Positions 1 to 6,088 of a DNA stretch of 10,861 nt are shown here, in pieces (the first letter of the stretch is position 1; every line of letters starts with the position of its first letter). Source of the DNA: Verrucomicrobiales bacterium (GTDB lineage Bacteria; Verrucomicrobiota; Verrucomicrobiia; Limisphaerales; RI-55). The notes beneath the pieces are model-generated. The model searched no databases. It worked only from the letters and a program-made list of their open reading frames with translations, and was not told the DNA's origin. The position numbers and the translations under genes are program-made. The stretch covers positions 2,215-13,075 of the forward strand of contig DNDP01000342.1 of the NCBI GenBank assembly GCA_003484235.1, in the 5' to 3' direction.

Positions 1-381
1 CACGTGCTCTTCTCATTCTACGTGGCAGCGCTCTGCCGGAGGACCGGGACCAAGGCCGGCATCGGTGCCTGGCTGCCGCTGTTCAACCTGGTCACGTTGA
101 TGCGGGCCGCCAAGATGTCCGGTGCCTGGCCGCTGCTGGGAATCATCGGCTACCTCGCAGTGGGCGTCAGCTTCGGAAATCAGATGGTGCATCCCGCCAG
201 CGTGGCCGGCCTGATCGTTGTAGGGCTTGCATCGGTGCTCATCCTGATCACCGGAGTGATGTGGTTCGTGTGGTGTTTCAAGATCTGCATCGCCCGCCAG
301 CGCAGCGGCTGGCTCGGCCTGCTGCTTCTGATACCAGGTGTCAACCTGGTGATGTTCACCTACCTGGCGTTTGCCGACTAG
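1..381 (+). CDS. C-terminal part of a small multi-pass membrane protein (DUF5684-like), truncated at the window edge
   Basis: The frame is open from the first base, so the true start probably lies outside the window; a GTG at position 4 is only a fallback start. The product is strongly hydrophobic, with about three or four membrane segments. It has two related blocks: a Leu-Pro-Leu-Phe-Asn-Leu turn after an RTGT segment near the start, and GWLGLLLLIPGVNLVMFTYL near the end. This repeated 'small residue, long hydrophobic run, P-x-x-N-L' layout is typical of DUF5684-type membrane proteins, whose function is unknown. A charged Cys-x-Ile-Cys-x-Ala-Arg-Gln-Arg segment lies between the last two membrane spans. 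The stop is TAG at 379-381. No partner gene is visible because the upstream context is cut off. The family assignment rests on recalled pattern only. Confidence 0.7.
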   Translation, partial: HVLFSFYVAALCRRTGTKAGIGAWLPLFNLVTLMRAAKMSGAWPLLGIIGYLAVGVSFGNQMVHPASVAGLIVVGLASVLILITGVMWFVWCFKICIARQRSGWLGLLLLIPGVNLVMFTYLAFAD

Positions 382-576
382 CAGCGCCTGCGATTCGTCT
401 CATCGCCCGGGAGGGCCGTCCGCACAGGCAGCAAATATTGCTTGGTGACGAACGGGATGTCGCTTCCACGGGTAATACGGCTGAAGTTTACCCCGTAGAG
501 TTTGAAGGTGCCGTGGAGCCGGGAGTTATCGGCGAACCGACCTTGCCACCTCGGACGGAGCCGAAACACCACCTGC
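378..576 (-). CDS. possible small overlapping protein, or frameshifted continuation of the 101-aa gene
   Basis: This is a minus-strand frame ending in TAG at 378-380. The frame stays open upstream to a TTG at 587; tandem GTG codons near 571-576 are other possible starts, so the start is uncertain. From about 530 down to 381 the translation looks protein-like (for example GTFKLYGVNFSRITRGSDIP, then FVTKQYLLPV), and its codons mostly end in G or C as in neighbouring genes. The 5' part overlaps the end of the 101-aa gene by about 50 bases in another frame. It could be a translationally coupled second gene, or the true C-terminus of the 101-aa protein after a frameshift or sequencing error. The stop also overlaps the end of the plus-strand membrane protein (stop at 381). 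I do not recognise the product. Confidence 0.35.
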
Positions 577-831
577 GAGGGCGGCAATCAGGGCATTCCG
601 CGCGTCCTGCAATTCGGGCAGGGACTCGATCCACTTGTTGACCACATGCAGGCTCAAGCGGTCCACCTCGGCGGGCTTGGCGGGATCCTTGCCCAGCTGC
701 GCGGCGGAATCTATCCACCCCTGGAAAATCTGTGGATCGAGGCGGTTGTAGGCGACGATCTGTGTAGCATGAACCCTGATCTCATGCAGGGCACGATCCA
801 AGTCGGTCTGGGTGCATTGGTGCGTCAACAT
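526..831 (-). CDS. small hypothetical protein, 101 aa
   Basis: I do not recognise this protein. It has an ATG start preceded by a good Shine-Dalgarno sequence (GGGAG, seven bases before the ATG), one of the clearest in the window and the main reason for accepting it. The sequence is soluble and mostly helical in character, with two amphipathic stretches (residues about 8-45 and 52-88) separated by a Lys-Asp-Pro-Ala-Lys-Pro linker. There is no signal peptide, membrane segment or cysteine cluster; the only Cys is residue 6. The composition of charged and hydrophobic residues looks like real protein. It is transcribed away from the structured region at 832-1206. Its 3' end overlaps a second open frame (see the 378-576 entry), so it may be the first of two coupled genes or the 5' part of a frameshifted one. 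Confidence 0.6.
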   Translation of the reverse strand: MLTHQCTQTDLDRALHEIRVHATQIVAYNRLDPQIFQGWIDSAAQLGKDPAKPAEVDRLSLHVVNKWIESLPELQDARNALIAALAGGVSAPSEVARSVRR

Positions 832-1079
832 GGTGTCGCTCCCGTGGAAGGTTGCAGATCTGGCTGTCGAATCGACACATAAGCCTGAGGTGATGAATCA
901 CATACGCACACGAGGCAAAAACGTGCAAAGGAAAGATTGCAACGATTTGGTCGCTGGCGAGGTGGCAAGTTCAAGCTTGGAAGGCAGGGCGCAGCATTCT
1001 CCAACGGTCAGGATCTCCATGATAATGCCGGCAAGGTGTCTTCGAGCCGTGGGGCCCGTCTCCGCATCCCGGTACCGAA
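832..1079. other. gene-poor stretch between the 101-aa gene and the structured RNA hairpins
   Basis: There is no convincing gene. Several frames stay open on both strands, as GC-rich non-coding DNA often does. One plus-strand frame starts with TTG at 937 behind AAAGGA and runs to 1122 (61 codons), but it crosses the hairpins and resembles no protein I know. The stretch must hold the promoter of the minus-strand 101-aa gene and possibly the 5' part of the candidate RNA. I could not pick out a clear sigma-70 promoter. Confidence 0.4.
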
Positions 1080-1206
1080 CCGGTCGTCCTGCTGGGTTGA
1101 CTCAGGACCGGAATGCCGCTGAAATGTAGCTGTCGTCGCGAGACGACTCTCTCCCTTGAAGCCCGGTCGCGTGCATCAGAACACCGGCCGGGTTTCCTTT
1201 TTTGTT
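1080..1206 (+). ncRNA. candidate structured RNA: three hairpins ending in an intrinsic terminator
   Basis: Three hairpins follow each other on the plus strand. First, CCGGTC (1080-1085) pairs with GACCGG (1106-1111), extended by CTG/CAG after a three-base bulge. Second, GTCGTC (1132-1137) pairs with GACGAC (1142-1147) around a GCGA tetraloop of the stable GNRA type. Third is the terminator at 1162-1206. Upstream, GCATTC at 994-999 can pair with GAATGC at 1111-1116, which would enclose most of 1000-1110. No convincing gene on the plus strand ends here, so the terminator needs another transcript. The 5' end is not defined and may lie anywhere from about 880 to 1000. I could not match it to tmRNA, RNase P RNA or SRP RNA; 6S RNA is not excluded. 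It could also be a leader or remnant. Confidence 0.4.
1162..1206 (+). terminator. Rho-independent terminator
   Basis: An eight-base-pair stem, CCCGGTCG (1162-1169) with CGGCCGGG (1185-1192), includes one G-T pair. It closes a 15-base loop and is followed by a T-rich run, TTTCCTTTTTTG (1193-1204). It works in the plus direction only, because there is no T-run on the other side. It lies 34 bases before the cysteine-rich gene at 1241, so that gene needs its own promoter or depends on readthrough. Confidence 0.7.
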
Positions 1207-1240
1207 TCAGCCCCGATCTCGATATCGCTAGGCTCCGGGC

Positions 1241-1432
1241 ATGCAGCGCAATCGGACAGAAGGACCCACGTCCGGCACCCCATGCGAACAGTGTGGAAAA
1301 CGGAACGGAACGGAAGTTCATCCGTGCACCAACCAAGATCAGTGGCACCAAACCGAAGAGGTTACCTGCAACTGTTGCACGGAGTGTCAGGCAATTTGTC
1401 GTTCGGCCCGGTCCGTCCCGTTCAAGCATTAG
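1241..1432 (+). CDS. cysteine-rich miniprotein, 63 aa, probable zinc-binding
   Basis: The product has eight cysteines in 63 residues: C15, C18, C29, C43, C45, C46, C49 and C53. They form a C-x2-C pair, a lone Cys, then a dense CxCCxxCxxxC cluster. Two histidines (H27, H36) lie between. The first pair, P-C-E-Q-C-G-K-R, resembles a zinc-ribbon knuckle. The spacing would suit two metal sites, or possibly a disulfide-rich fold if exported, but there is no signal peptide. The rest is polar and basic. The ATG has only weak ribosome-binding similarity (AGG about nine bases before). The gene sits between the terminator at 1206 and the convergent tRNA-Val. The clustering of cysteines in one frame argues for real coding. 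I do not recognise a named family, and the metal role is inference. Confidence 0.6.
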   Translation: MQRNRTEGPTSGTPCEQCGKRNGTEVHPCTNQDQWHQTEEVTCNCCTECQAICRSARSVPFKH

Positions 1433-1503
1433 GTGGTGCGCCGGTGTTGGCTTTCAAGGAAGCATCCCGGGGGCCGCTCACGCGGAACAAGCGCGGGTGG
1501 AGA

Positions 1504-1579
1504 TGGTGGGCGCTGAGGGACTCGAACCCCCGACCAGCTGCGTGTAAAGCAGTCGCGCTAGCCACTGCGCCAAGCGCCC
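1504..1579 (-). tRNA. tRNA-Val (anticodon UAC) with encoded CCA
   Basis: The full cloverleaf can be drawn: acceptor GGGCGCT/AGCGCCC, D stem GCGC/GCGC with an eight-base loop, anticodon loop TTTACAC (anticodon TAC at plus-strand 1544-1546), five-base variable loop, T stem GGGGG/CCCTC with loop TTCGAGT, discriminator A (1507) and CCA (1504-1506). The body without CCA is 73 nt. The top pair of the anticodon stem (27-43) is an A-C mismatch; everything else pairs, with one G-T in the T stem. It delivers valine to GUA and, with wobble, other GUN codons. Confidence 0.96.
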
Positions 1580-1590
1580 CACCGGCGCGA

Positions 1591-1619
1591 AACTAAGCAA
1601 AACCGTTTGGGTGACGCAA
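1591..1619 (-). promoter_or_regulatory. possible promoter of tRNA-Val
   Basis: On the minus strand TTGCGT (1614-1619) and TTAGTT (1591-1596) are separated by exactly 17 bases, with the tRNA 5' end 12 bases downstream. Position and spacing suit a sigma-70-type promoter with a very short leader, but each box matches the consensus only partly. The rest of 1580-1862 shows no gene. Confidence 0.3.
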
Positions 1620-1862
1620 CCGGTAAGATCAGCTGGGCGGTCCCATTTTCGAAACCCCGACATCCCACGACCGAGACTGGGAGGATCGCCGTCCTCGGCG
1701 GTTCGCGGTTCACCGCACGCGAATTACCGGCAATTTCCGCGAAACTTGCGGCTCAAAACGGGCTGGCACGGCCCTTGTTCAGGAACACTGCAACAATTTG
1801 AAACTCCTGATGGAGCCCCGGTGTTCTCATGAAGTGGCAGATGTGGGCGCCACCAAACCAGA

Positions 1863-2672
1863 ATGAACAATATGAAAAAGGAATGCTCGGTTCTCGCGAC
1901 GGCCGTCCTGATGGCAGTCGGCCTTTCACTGACAAGTGCGTCGGCAGCTTCGATTGAGATTGTCGAAACGTATCCGTTGAATCCCGACGGGAGGGTTCAT
2001 GTCGAAAACACCAACGGTCGAATTCATGTTCGCGCCTGGAAAGGCGAAGGCGTCAAGCTCGTGGCCATAAAGAAGGGGCGGACCGAAGCCGTTGCAGAAG
2101 CGATTCAGGTTCATGTCGTCGCCGAGGCGGATTCTCTGAAGATCACCACCGAGCTGGCGAAGAGATCCGGGCTGTTTGGGTCGATGAAGCGCGAGGGTGA
2201 AGTGGACTACACTCTCCATCTTCCCGCCGGAGCGAGGCTGGAAACGGTAAAGAACGTCAATGGCTCCGTAACTGTCGAGGGGATTACGGGATCCGTCCGG
2301 GCGAGCACCGTAAACGGCAGGATCACGGGTCGTGATCTGGGCGGACCGCTCGAGCTGACGACGGTCAATGGAACCGTGACCTGCGAACATGTTGCCCCGC
2401 GCGAAGGGGAGTTGTTGAAGATCCAAACCGTCAACGGGGCTATCGAGCTGCAGCTGCCCGCGGAGTCTGACGCGCAACTGAATGCCCGCGCGGTGAACGG
2501 ATCCGTCCAGAGCGAATTGAAGCTTTCCGATGTGGACGAGGGACGCAGCCGCCTCCGCGGGCGGCTCGGCGAAGGCGGCGCGAAACTGGAATTGAATACG
2601 GTGAACGGCGGCATCCGTCTGCGTGAAGGCCGCGTCGCAGAGTCGGGCGGCAAGGAATCGGCAGACCTGTAA
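1863..2672 (+). CDS. exported DUF4097-type beta-repeat protein, 269 aa
   Basis: The N-terminus is a signal peptide: basic start (MKKE), a hydrophobic core at residues 10-23 and an Ala-Ser-Ala-Ala cleavage region near 26-29. The mature protein is a ladder of short beta units, each marked by Asn-Gly in a (T)VNG or NG context: N51, N133, N151, N169, N191, N212 and N248. Between residues 133 and 212 the units recur every 18-22 residues, suggesting a beta-solenoid-like stack. This is the layout of DUF4097/DUF4098 proteins, which have no agreed biochemical role and often occur near anti-sigma factors or in cell-envelope loci. Location is probably periplasmic or outer surface. A second ATG (1872) gives a slightly shorter signal peptide; neither start has a good ribosome-binding site. 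No regulator gene is adjacent. The ends (residues 220-240 and the Gly/Ser/Glu tail) break the repeat. Confidence 0.85.
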   Translation: MNNMKKECSVLATAVLMAVGLSLTSASAASIEIVETYPLNPDGRVHVENTNGRIHVRAWKGEGVKLVAIKKGRTEAVAEAIQVHVVAEADSLKITTELAKRSGLFGSMKREGEVDYTLHLPAGARLETVKNVNGSVTVEGITGSVRASTVNGRITGRDLGGPLELTTVNGTVTCEHVAPREGELLKIQTVNGAIELQLPAESDAQLNARAVNGSVQSELKLSDVDEGRSRLRGRLGEGGAKLELNTVNGGIRLREGRVAESGGKESADL

Positions 2673-2738
2673 CTTTGCGATCCACGCCGCGTCTAGGCAG
2701 ACGGACCGACAGGCCGCACTGACATGAAAAGGTTCACC

Positions 2739-2972
2739 ATGAACGACGAGACTACCCCACCCCATGGCGTGGCTGGCGCAGCCGCCGGCTGCGACGCCGC
2801 CGGGCGGGTCATCGCCACCGTTGGCGCCGCCCGGATCCTGCGTCATCAGGACGGATCGCTGGATGTCCACGGACCCACCGCAAACGAGCGCGATGCAGCC
2901 CTCGCGTGGCTGTTTGCGGTCAGTCCGGGCCTGCTTCATCGTGTCCGTCCCTGCCGTCACGCCGTCGCGTGA
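2739..2972 (+). CDS. small hypothetical protein, 77 aa
   Basis: I do not recognise this protein. I chose the ATG at 2739 because AAAAGG lies six bases upstream; an in-frame ATG at 2724 would add five residues but has weaker support. The N-terminus is Gly/Ala-rich. The middle reads as a short beta-turn-helix unit: ARILRHQDGSLDVHG, then PTANERDAALAWLFAV, a pattern compatible with a small two-strand-plus-helix domain. It ends with an Arg/His-rich tail. There is no signal peptide or clear membrane span. It sits 66 bases after the DUF4097-type gene and 46 bases before the TolC-family gene, all on one strand, so the three could be co-transcribed. A longer frame of the TolC gene also covers this stretch, but only one of the two can be coding. 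Confidence 0.5.
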   Translation: MNDETTPPHGVAGAAAGCDAAGRVIATVGAARILRHQDGSLDVHGPTANERDAALAWLFAVSPGLLHRVRPCRHAVA

Positions 2973-3018
2973 TCGGATCATTGACGTTACCTGGTCCATC
3001 CTCCAAGCTCCCGCCATC

Positions 3019-4548
3019 ATGCCCATGTCACGAGTCCCAGCCGCTTTTGCGGCCGTGTTTATCGCCTTGACCCTTCCGGTTTCGGCAGCCGACAACAAGC
3101 TTCAGGAGCTGTCGCTCGACGACTGCATCCGGCTCGCCCTCGAGCACAATCTGGATCTGCAGATCGAGCGCCGGAATCCGATCCGTGCGAGCTACGACAT
3201 CGAGATCGCCCGCTGGGGATACTTCGATCCCAGCTTCGGGGTGAGCGGCCAGTTCAACTCCCGGTCCACCGGTGACCGCTTCAATTCCGACCTGGGTCTG
3301 TCGATTCCCGGGCAGGAGACGGAGACCGACTCCTTTTCCAGCAGCCTCAACGGCATCCTGCCCTGGACGGGCATGCAGTACTCGCTTCGCGGATCTGCGT
3401 CGGCAACGACCTCCACCCAGGGGACCAACACTTCGGAAAGCTCGTTTGCCAGCACCCAGATCACGGTGACGCAGCCGTTGCTGAAGAATTTCTGGATCGA
3501 CTCGGGACGGTTGAACATTGCGCTCAGCCGCAACAACCTTCGCACTGCGGAATTGACCCTCAAGCGCAGCGTGATGGACGTCATCACCCAGGTCGAGGTC
3601 GCCTACTACAACCTCATCTTCACGTTCGAGAGCGTGAAGGTGCAGGAGATGGCCCTGCAGCTCGCGCAGCGCTCGCTCGACGAGACGCGCAAGCGTTTCG
3701 AGGTGGGCACGGTGGCGGAACTGGAAACCAAGCAGACCGAGTCGCAGGTCGCCGCCCGCGAGGCCGACCTTCTTTCCGCACGCCGTAATCTCGACATCCA
3801 GCAGAACGTGCTCAAGCGGCTGATCAGCGACGACTATCTCAGCGTGCATCGCGTCATCCTCAAACCCCAGGAATCCCTCACGGCCCCGCTGAAGGTGTTC
3901 GACGTGGAACTGAGCTGGGATCGCGGCCTCAGCGATCGTCCCGACCTGATGTCCTCACGCATCGAGCTGGAGAACATGGGGCTGCAGCTGAGGTATGACC
4001 GCAACCAGCTCCTGCCGCAGCTGGACCTGTTCGGCAGCTACGGCCGCGGCGGTTCCTCGCCCTTCATGATCGACTACGGTGAATCGTTCCGGCGGATCGG
4101 CAACGAGGACGAGCCCAGCCACTCTTTCGGCGGCTCCATCTCCATTCCGCTCGGGAACAAGGCGGCGCGCACCCGCTACCGCTCGAACAAGGTCCGGGAA
4201 GAGCAGCTGCTCCTTGCGCTCAAGAGCCAGGAGCAGGGCGTGATGATCGAGATCGACAACGCCATCAAACAGGCCGCCTCCAGCTACGAACGCGTGCAGG
4301 CGACCCGCAAGGCAAGCGAATACTCGCAGGCGGCGCTCGATGCCGAGCAGAAGAAACTGGAGAACGGCAAGAGCACCAGCTTCGTCGTCCTGCAGTTGCA
4401 GAACGACCTGACCGCCGCCCGCTCGTCCGAACTGCGCGCCGTCGCCGACTACAACAATGCGCTGGCCGAGCTCTCCTTCCGCGAGGCCACCACGCTCGAC
4501 CGCCACGGAATCAACTGGCAGGCCGAGTACGACCTCGGAGGCCGCTGA
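3019..4548 (+). CDS. TolC-family outer-membrane efflux channel protein, 509 aa
   Basis: This protein would form the trimeric outer-membrane/periplasmic tunnel used by tripartite efflux pumps or type I secretion. The signal peptide is residues 1-24 (hydrophobic 7-20, Val-Ser-Ala-Ala cleavage region). The mature start has the family hallmark LSLDDCIRLALEHNLDLQ (residues 31-48). Two outer-membrane-efflux repeats follow, roughly residues 30-280 and 310-495. Each ends in long helices rich in Ala, Glu, Gln and Arg, the tunnel coiled coils. The second repeat contains R-P-D-L (317-320) and the N-Q-L-L-P-Q-L-D-L strand (339-347). Length is slightly above the usual 420-490. ATG 3019 or 3025 fits the signal peptide; the frame stays open upstream to 2764, but that extension would bury the signal. 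No membrane-fusion protein, RND pump or ABC gene is present in the window, so its partners are elsewhere. Confidence 0.95.
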   Translation: MPMSRVPAAFAAVFIALTLPVSAADNKLQELSLDDCIRLALEHNLDLQIERRNPIRASYDIEIARWGYFDPSFGVSGQFNSRSTGDRFNSDLGLSIPGQETETDSFSSSLNGILPWTGMQYSLRGSASATTSTQGTNTSESSFASTQITVTQPLLKNFWIDSGRLNIALSRNNLRTAELTLKRSVMDVITQVEVAYYNLIFTFESVKVQEMALQLAQRSLDETRKRFEVGTVAELETKQTESQVAAREADLLSARRNLDIQQNVLKRLISDDYLSVHRVILKPQESLTAPLKVFDVELSWDRGLSDRPDLMSSRIELENMGLQLRYDRNQLLPQLDLFGSYGRGGSSPFMIDYGESFRRIGNEDEPSHSFGGSISIPLGNKAARTRYRSNKVREEQLLLALKSQEQGVMIEIDNAIKQAASSYERVQATRKASEYSQAALDAEQKKLENGKSTSFVVLQLQNDLTAARSSELRAVADYNNALAELSFREATTLDRHGINWQAEYDLGGR

Positions 4549-5358
4549 TCACCCGTTTGCTTCGGCCAGCCGCAGGCCGATGTGGACGGCGAGGATCACG
4601 AGGTTCACGTAAACGGCGGCCAGCTGGTCGTCCATGACCACTCCCCAGCCCTTCGGCAGCTCCTGTGACTGCTTCACCGGCCACGGCTTGACGATGTCGA
4701 AGAAGCGGAAGGCGAGAAACACGCCCGCGGCCAGGTACCACGTCGTCGGTCCGAAGAAGAAATCCACCGAGGGCATGGCGTCGAGTTCGAGCCAGAGGTG
4801 GAACACCCAGCCGAGGAAGCAGGTGGGGAGGGCAATGATTTCGTCGAGCACGATGGAGCCGGGATCCTTCTCGCCAAGAATCTTCTCCGCCGCGTCGCAG
4901 GTCCAGACTGAGGCGATCAGGCCGATGACGAACAGCGCACCCGACACCAGCGGCTGCCAGAGGGCGATTTGCAGCAGCGCCGCGAACCACGCCAGTCCAA
5001 GCAGGGAACCAAATGTGCCCGGCGCCCACGGGATCCGGCCGATGCCGAAGCCCTGGGCGAGCCACACGACGAACCGGGCGGCGAACCCCTGCGCTGCCGA
5101 ATGATGATTTTGTGAATCCATGGTGTCGTCGCCCGCCCTCTCCAGTTCGTCGTTGATCAGCCGATCCAGATCCCGCTGAACTTCATGGCTGGCCTTGAAA
5201 AACTCTTCCATGCCGGATCCCCATCCGCGCCACAGTTCGGGAAACTTCCTCGCGCCCAGAACGATCAAGACCACGACCAGGATGAAGAGCACGGAACCCC
5301 AATCGAGCACACCCAGGCGGCCCGTTCCAATCCCGCTGATCTGCCACAATTCGTTCAC
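4549..5358 (-). CDS. pgpA: TatA/TatB-like domain fused to phosphatidylglycerophosphatase A (PgpA), 269 aa
   Basis: Residues about 20-65 look like TatA/TatB: a short N-terminus, one membrane span (22-35), a Gly hinge, K-F-P-E-L (38-42), then a charged amphipathic helix (47-70). Residues 90-265 are PgpA, which removes the phosphate of phosphatidylglycerophosphate to give phosphatidylglycerol. Its signatures are GIGRIPWAPGTFGS (105-118), DPGSIVLDE (165-173), FRFFDIVKPWP (217-227) and GWGVVMDD (237-244); several membrane segments lie between. PgpA alone is usually about 160-190 aa, so the extra 80 residues are the fusion. The GTG start overlaps the pgsA stop (GTGA) and has AAGGA just upstream, implying coupled translation. 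Met80 (plus-strand 5119-5121) could start a stand-alone PgpA but lacks a well-placed ribosome-binding site. The conserved Phe-Gly after the Tat span is Leu-Gly here, so true Tat function is doubtful; the segment may only anchor the enzyme. Confidence 0.93.
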   Translation of the reverse strand: MNELWQISGIGTGRLGVLDWGSVLFILVVVLIVLGARKFPELWRGWGSGMEEFFKASHEVQRDLDRLINDELERAGDDTMDSQNHHSAAQGFAARFVVWLAQGFGIGRIPWAPGTFGSLLGLAWFAALLQIALWQPLVSGALFVIGLIASVWTCDAAEKILGEKDPGSIVLDEIIALPTCFLGWVFHLWLELDAMPSVDFFFGPTTWYLAAGVFLAFRFFDIVKPWPVKQSQELPKGWGVVMDDQLAAVYVNLVILAVHIGLRLAEANG

Positions 5359-5942
5359 ACATCCTTCAGGAACACTTCACGGTTCTTCCACAGATACAAC
5401 CAACCCGAGATGGCGGTCAGCAGAATGGTCAGCCACTTTGAAAACTCGGCAAACCACACGATCCACGCCCGACCGGCGATCTCGAACCCGAACAGGTTGC
5501 CCACCGCGCCCCAATCGCCGTAGCTCTGCCACACGAGGATCGCGATAATGGTGGTGATCTGCCAGATGGTCTTGTGCTTGCCCCAGCCTTCGGCCGCGAG
5601 GACGACGTCCTTCGACGCCGCGAGCAGCCGCAGGCCGGTGATCGCCAGTTCGCGCGCAACGATGAGCACGACCATCCATGCCGCGATCCAGCCCTCCCCC
5701 ACGAAGGCGATGAACGCCGAGCAGGTGAGAATCTTGTCGGCTAGCGGGTCCATGAGCTTGCCAAAATTCGTCACCAGCTTGTGTTTCCGGGCGTAGGCGC
5801 CGTCGATCCAGTCGGTGATGCTGGCACCGACGAACAGGGCCAGCGCCACGGTGGTGTTGAAGGGAAACTCGGTGAAGAGGGCCAGCAGCATGAAGATCGT
5901 CACGACGAATCGTGAAACGGTGAGCTGGTTGGGCAGGTTCAT
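5355..5942 (-). CDS. pgsA: CDP-diacylglycerol-glycerol-3-phosphate 3-phosphatidyltransferase (PgsA), 195 aa
   Basis: This inner-membrane enzyme joins CDP-diacylglycerol and glycerol-3-phosphate to give phosphatidylglycerophosphate and CMP, the committed step to phosphatidylglycerol. The CDP-alcohol phosphotransferase signature D-x2-D-G-x2-A-R-x8-G-x3-D-x3-D is complete: D44, D47, G48, A51, R52, G61, D65 and D69. The N-terminus MNLPNQLTVSR is the usual PgsA beginning, so the start is ATG 5942. A GTG at 6002 would add 20 residues unlike the family. Further membrane segments follow at roughly 10-30, 70-100, 125-145 and 165-185. Length is normal for the family. The stop overlaps the start of the pgpA fusion gene, which performs the next reaction, so the two form a functional operon. 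Only a weak ribosome-binding site (GGCGG) is seen. Confidence 0.97.
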   Translation of the reverse strand: MNLPNQLTVSRFVVTIFMLLALFTEFPFNTTVALALFVGASITDWIDGAYARKHKLVTNFGKLMDPLADKILTCSAFIAFVGEGWIAAWMVVLIVARELAITGLRLLAASKDVVLAAEGWGKHKTIWQITTIIAILVWQSYGDWGAVGNLFGFEIAGRAWIVWFAEFSKWLTILLTAISGWLYLWKNREVFLKDV

Positions 5943-6088
5943 GGCACGGCCGCCGGAGCTGGCGGGCAGGCCCGGCGACCAAAGATTCCGCAATCCCTCC
6001 ACTGCCGGTCAACCGTTCTTTGCGCCCGGCTCTCGGCTGCAGATGTGTGAAGCTGTCCCCGCAGGCGTTGCCCGACCCTGCTGGCGGA

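Noticed and set aside
971..1429. Minus-strand frame of 152 codons across the structured region and the Cys-rich gene
   Set aside because: Arg/Ser/Gly-rich, no motif, opposite the terminator and the cysteine-rich frame.
1478..1663. Minus-strand frame reading through the tRNA gene
   Set aside because: It is the usual spurious translation of a tRNA, as are the plus-strand frames covering the same stretch.
1834..1853. GTGGC/GCCAC inverted repeat before the DUF4097-type gene
   Set aside because: Only five base pairs with a ten-base loop, expected by chance in this composition.
2764..3018. N-terminal extension of the TolC-family frame
   Set aside because: It would place a non-hydrophobic Pro/Ser-rich stretch before the signal peptide; the start at 3019 or 3025 fits the family.
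1926..3098. Long minus-strand frame of 390 codons
   Set aside because: It lies opposite the DUF4097-type gene and the TolC-family start, has a low-complexity composition and no family motif; it is a GC-rich shadow.
5943..6002. GTG start extending PgsA by 20 residues
   Set aside because: The family begins like MNLPNQLTVSR, and the extra residues have no similarity to known PgsA starts; a GGAGGG there is just inside that frame and not near a start.
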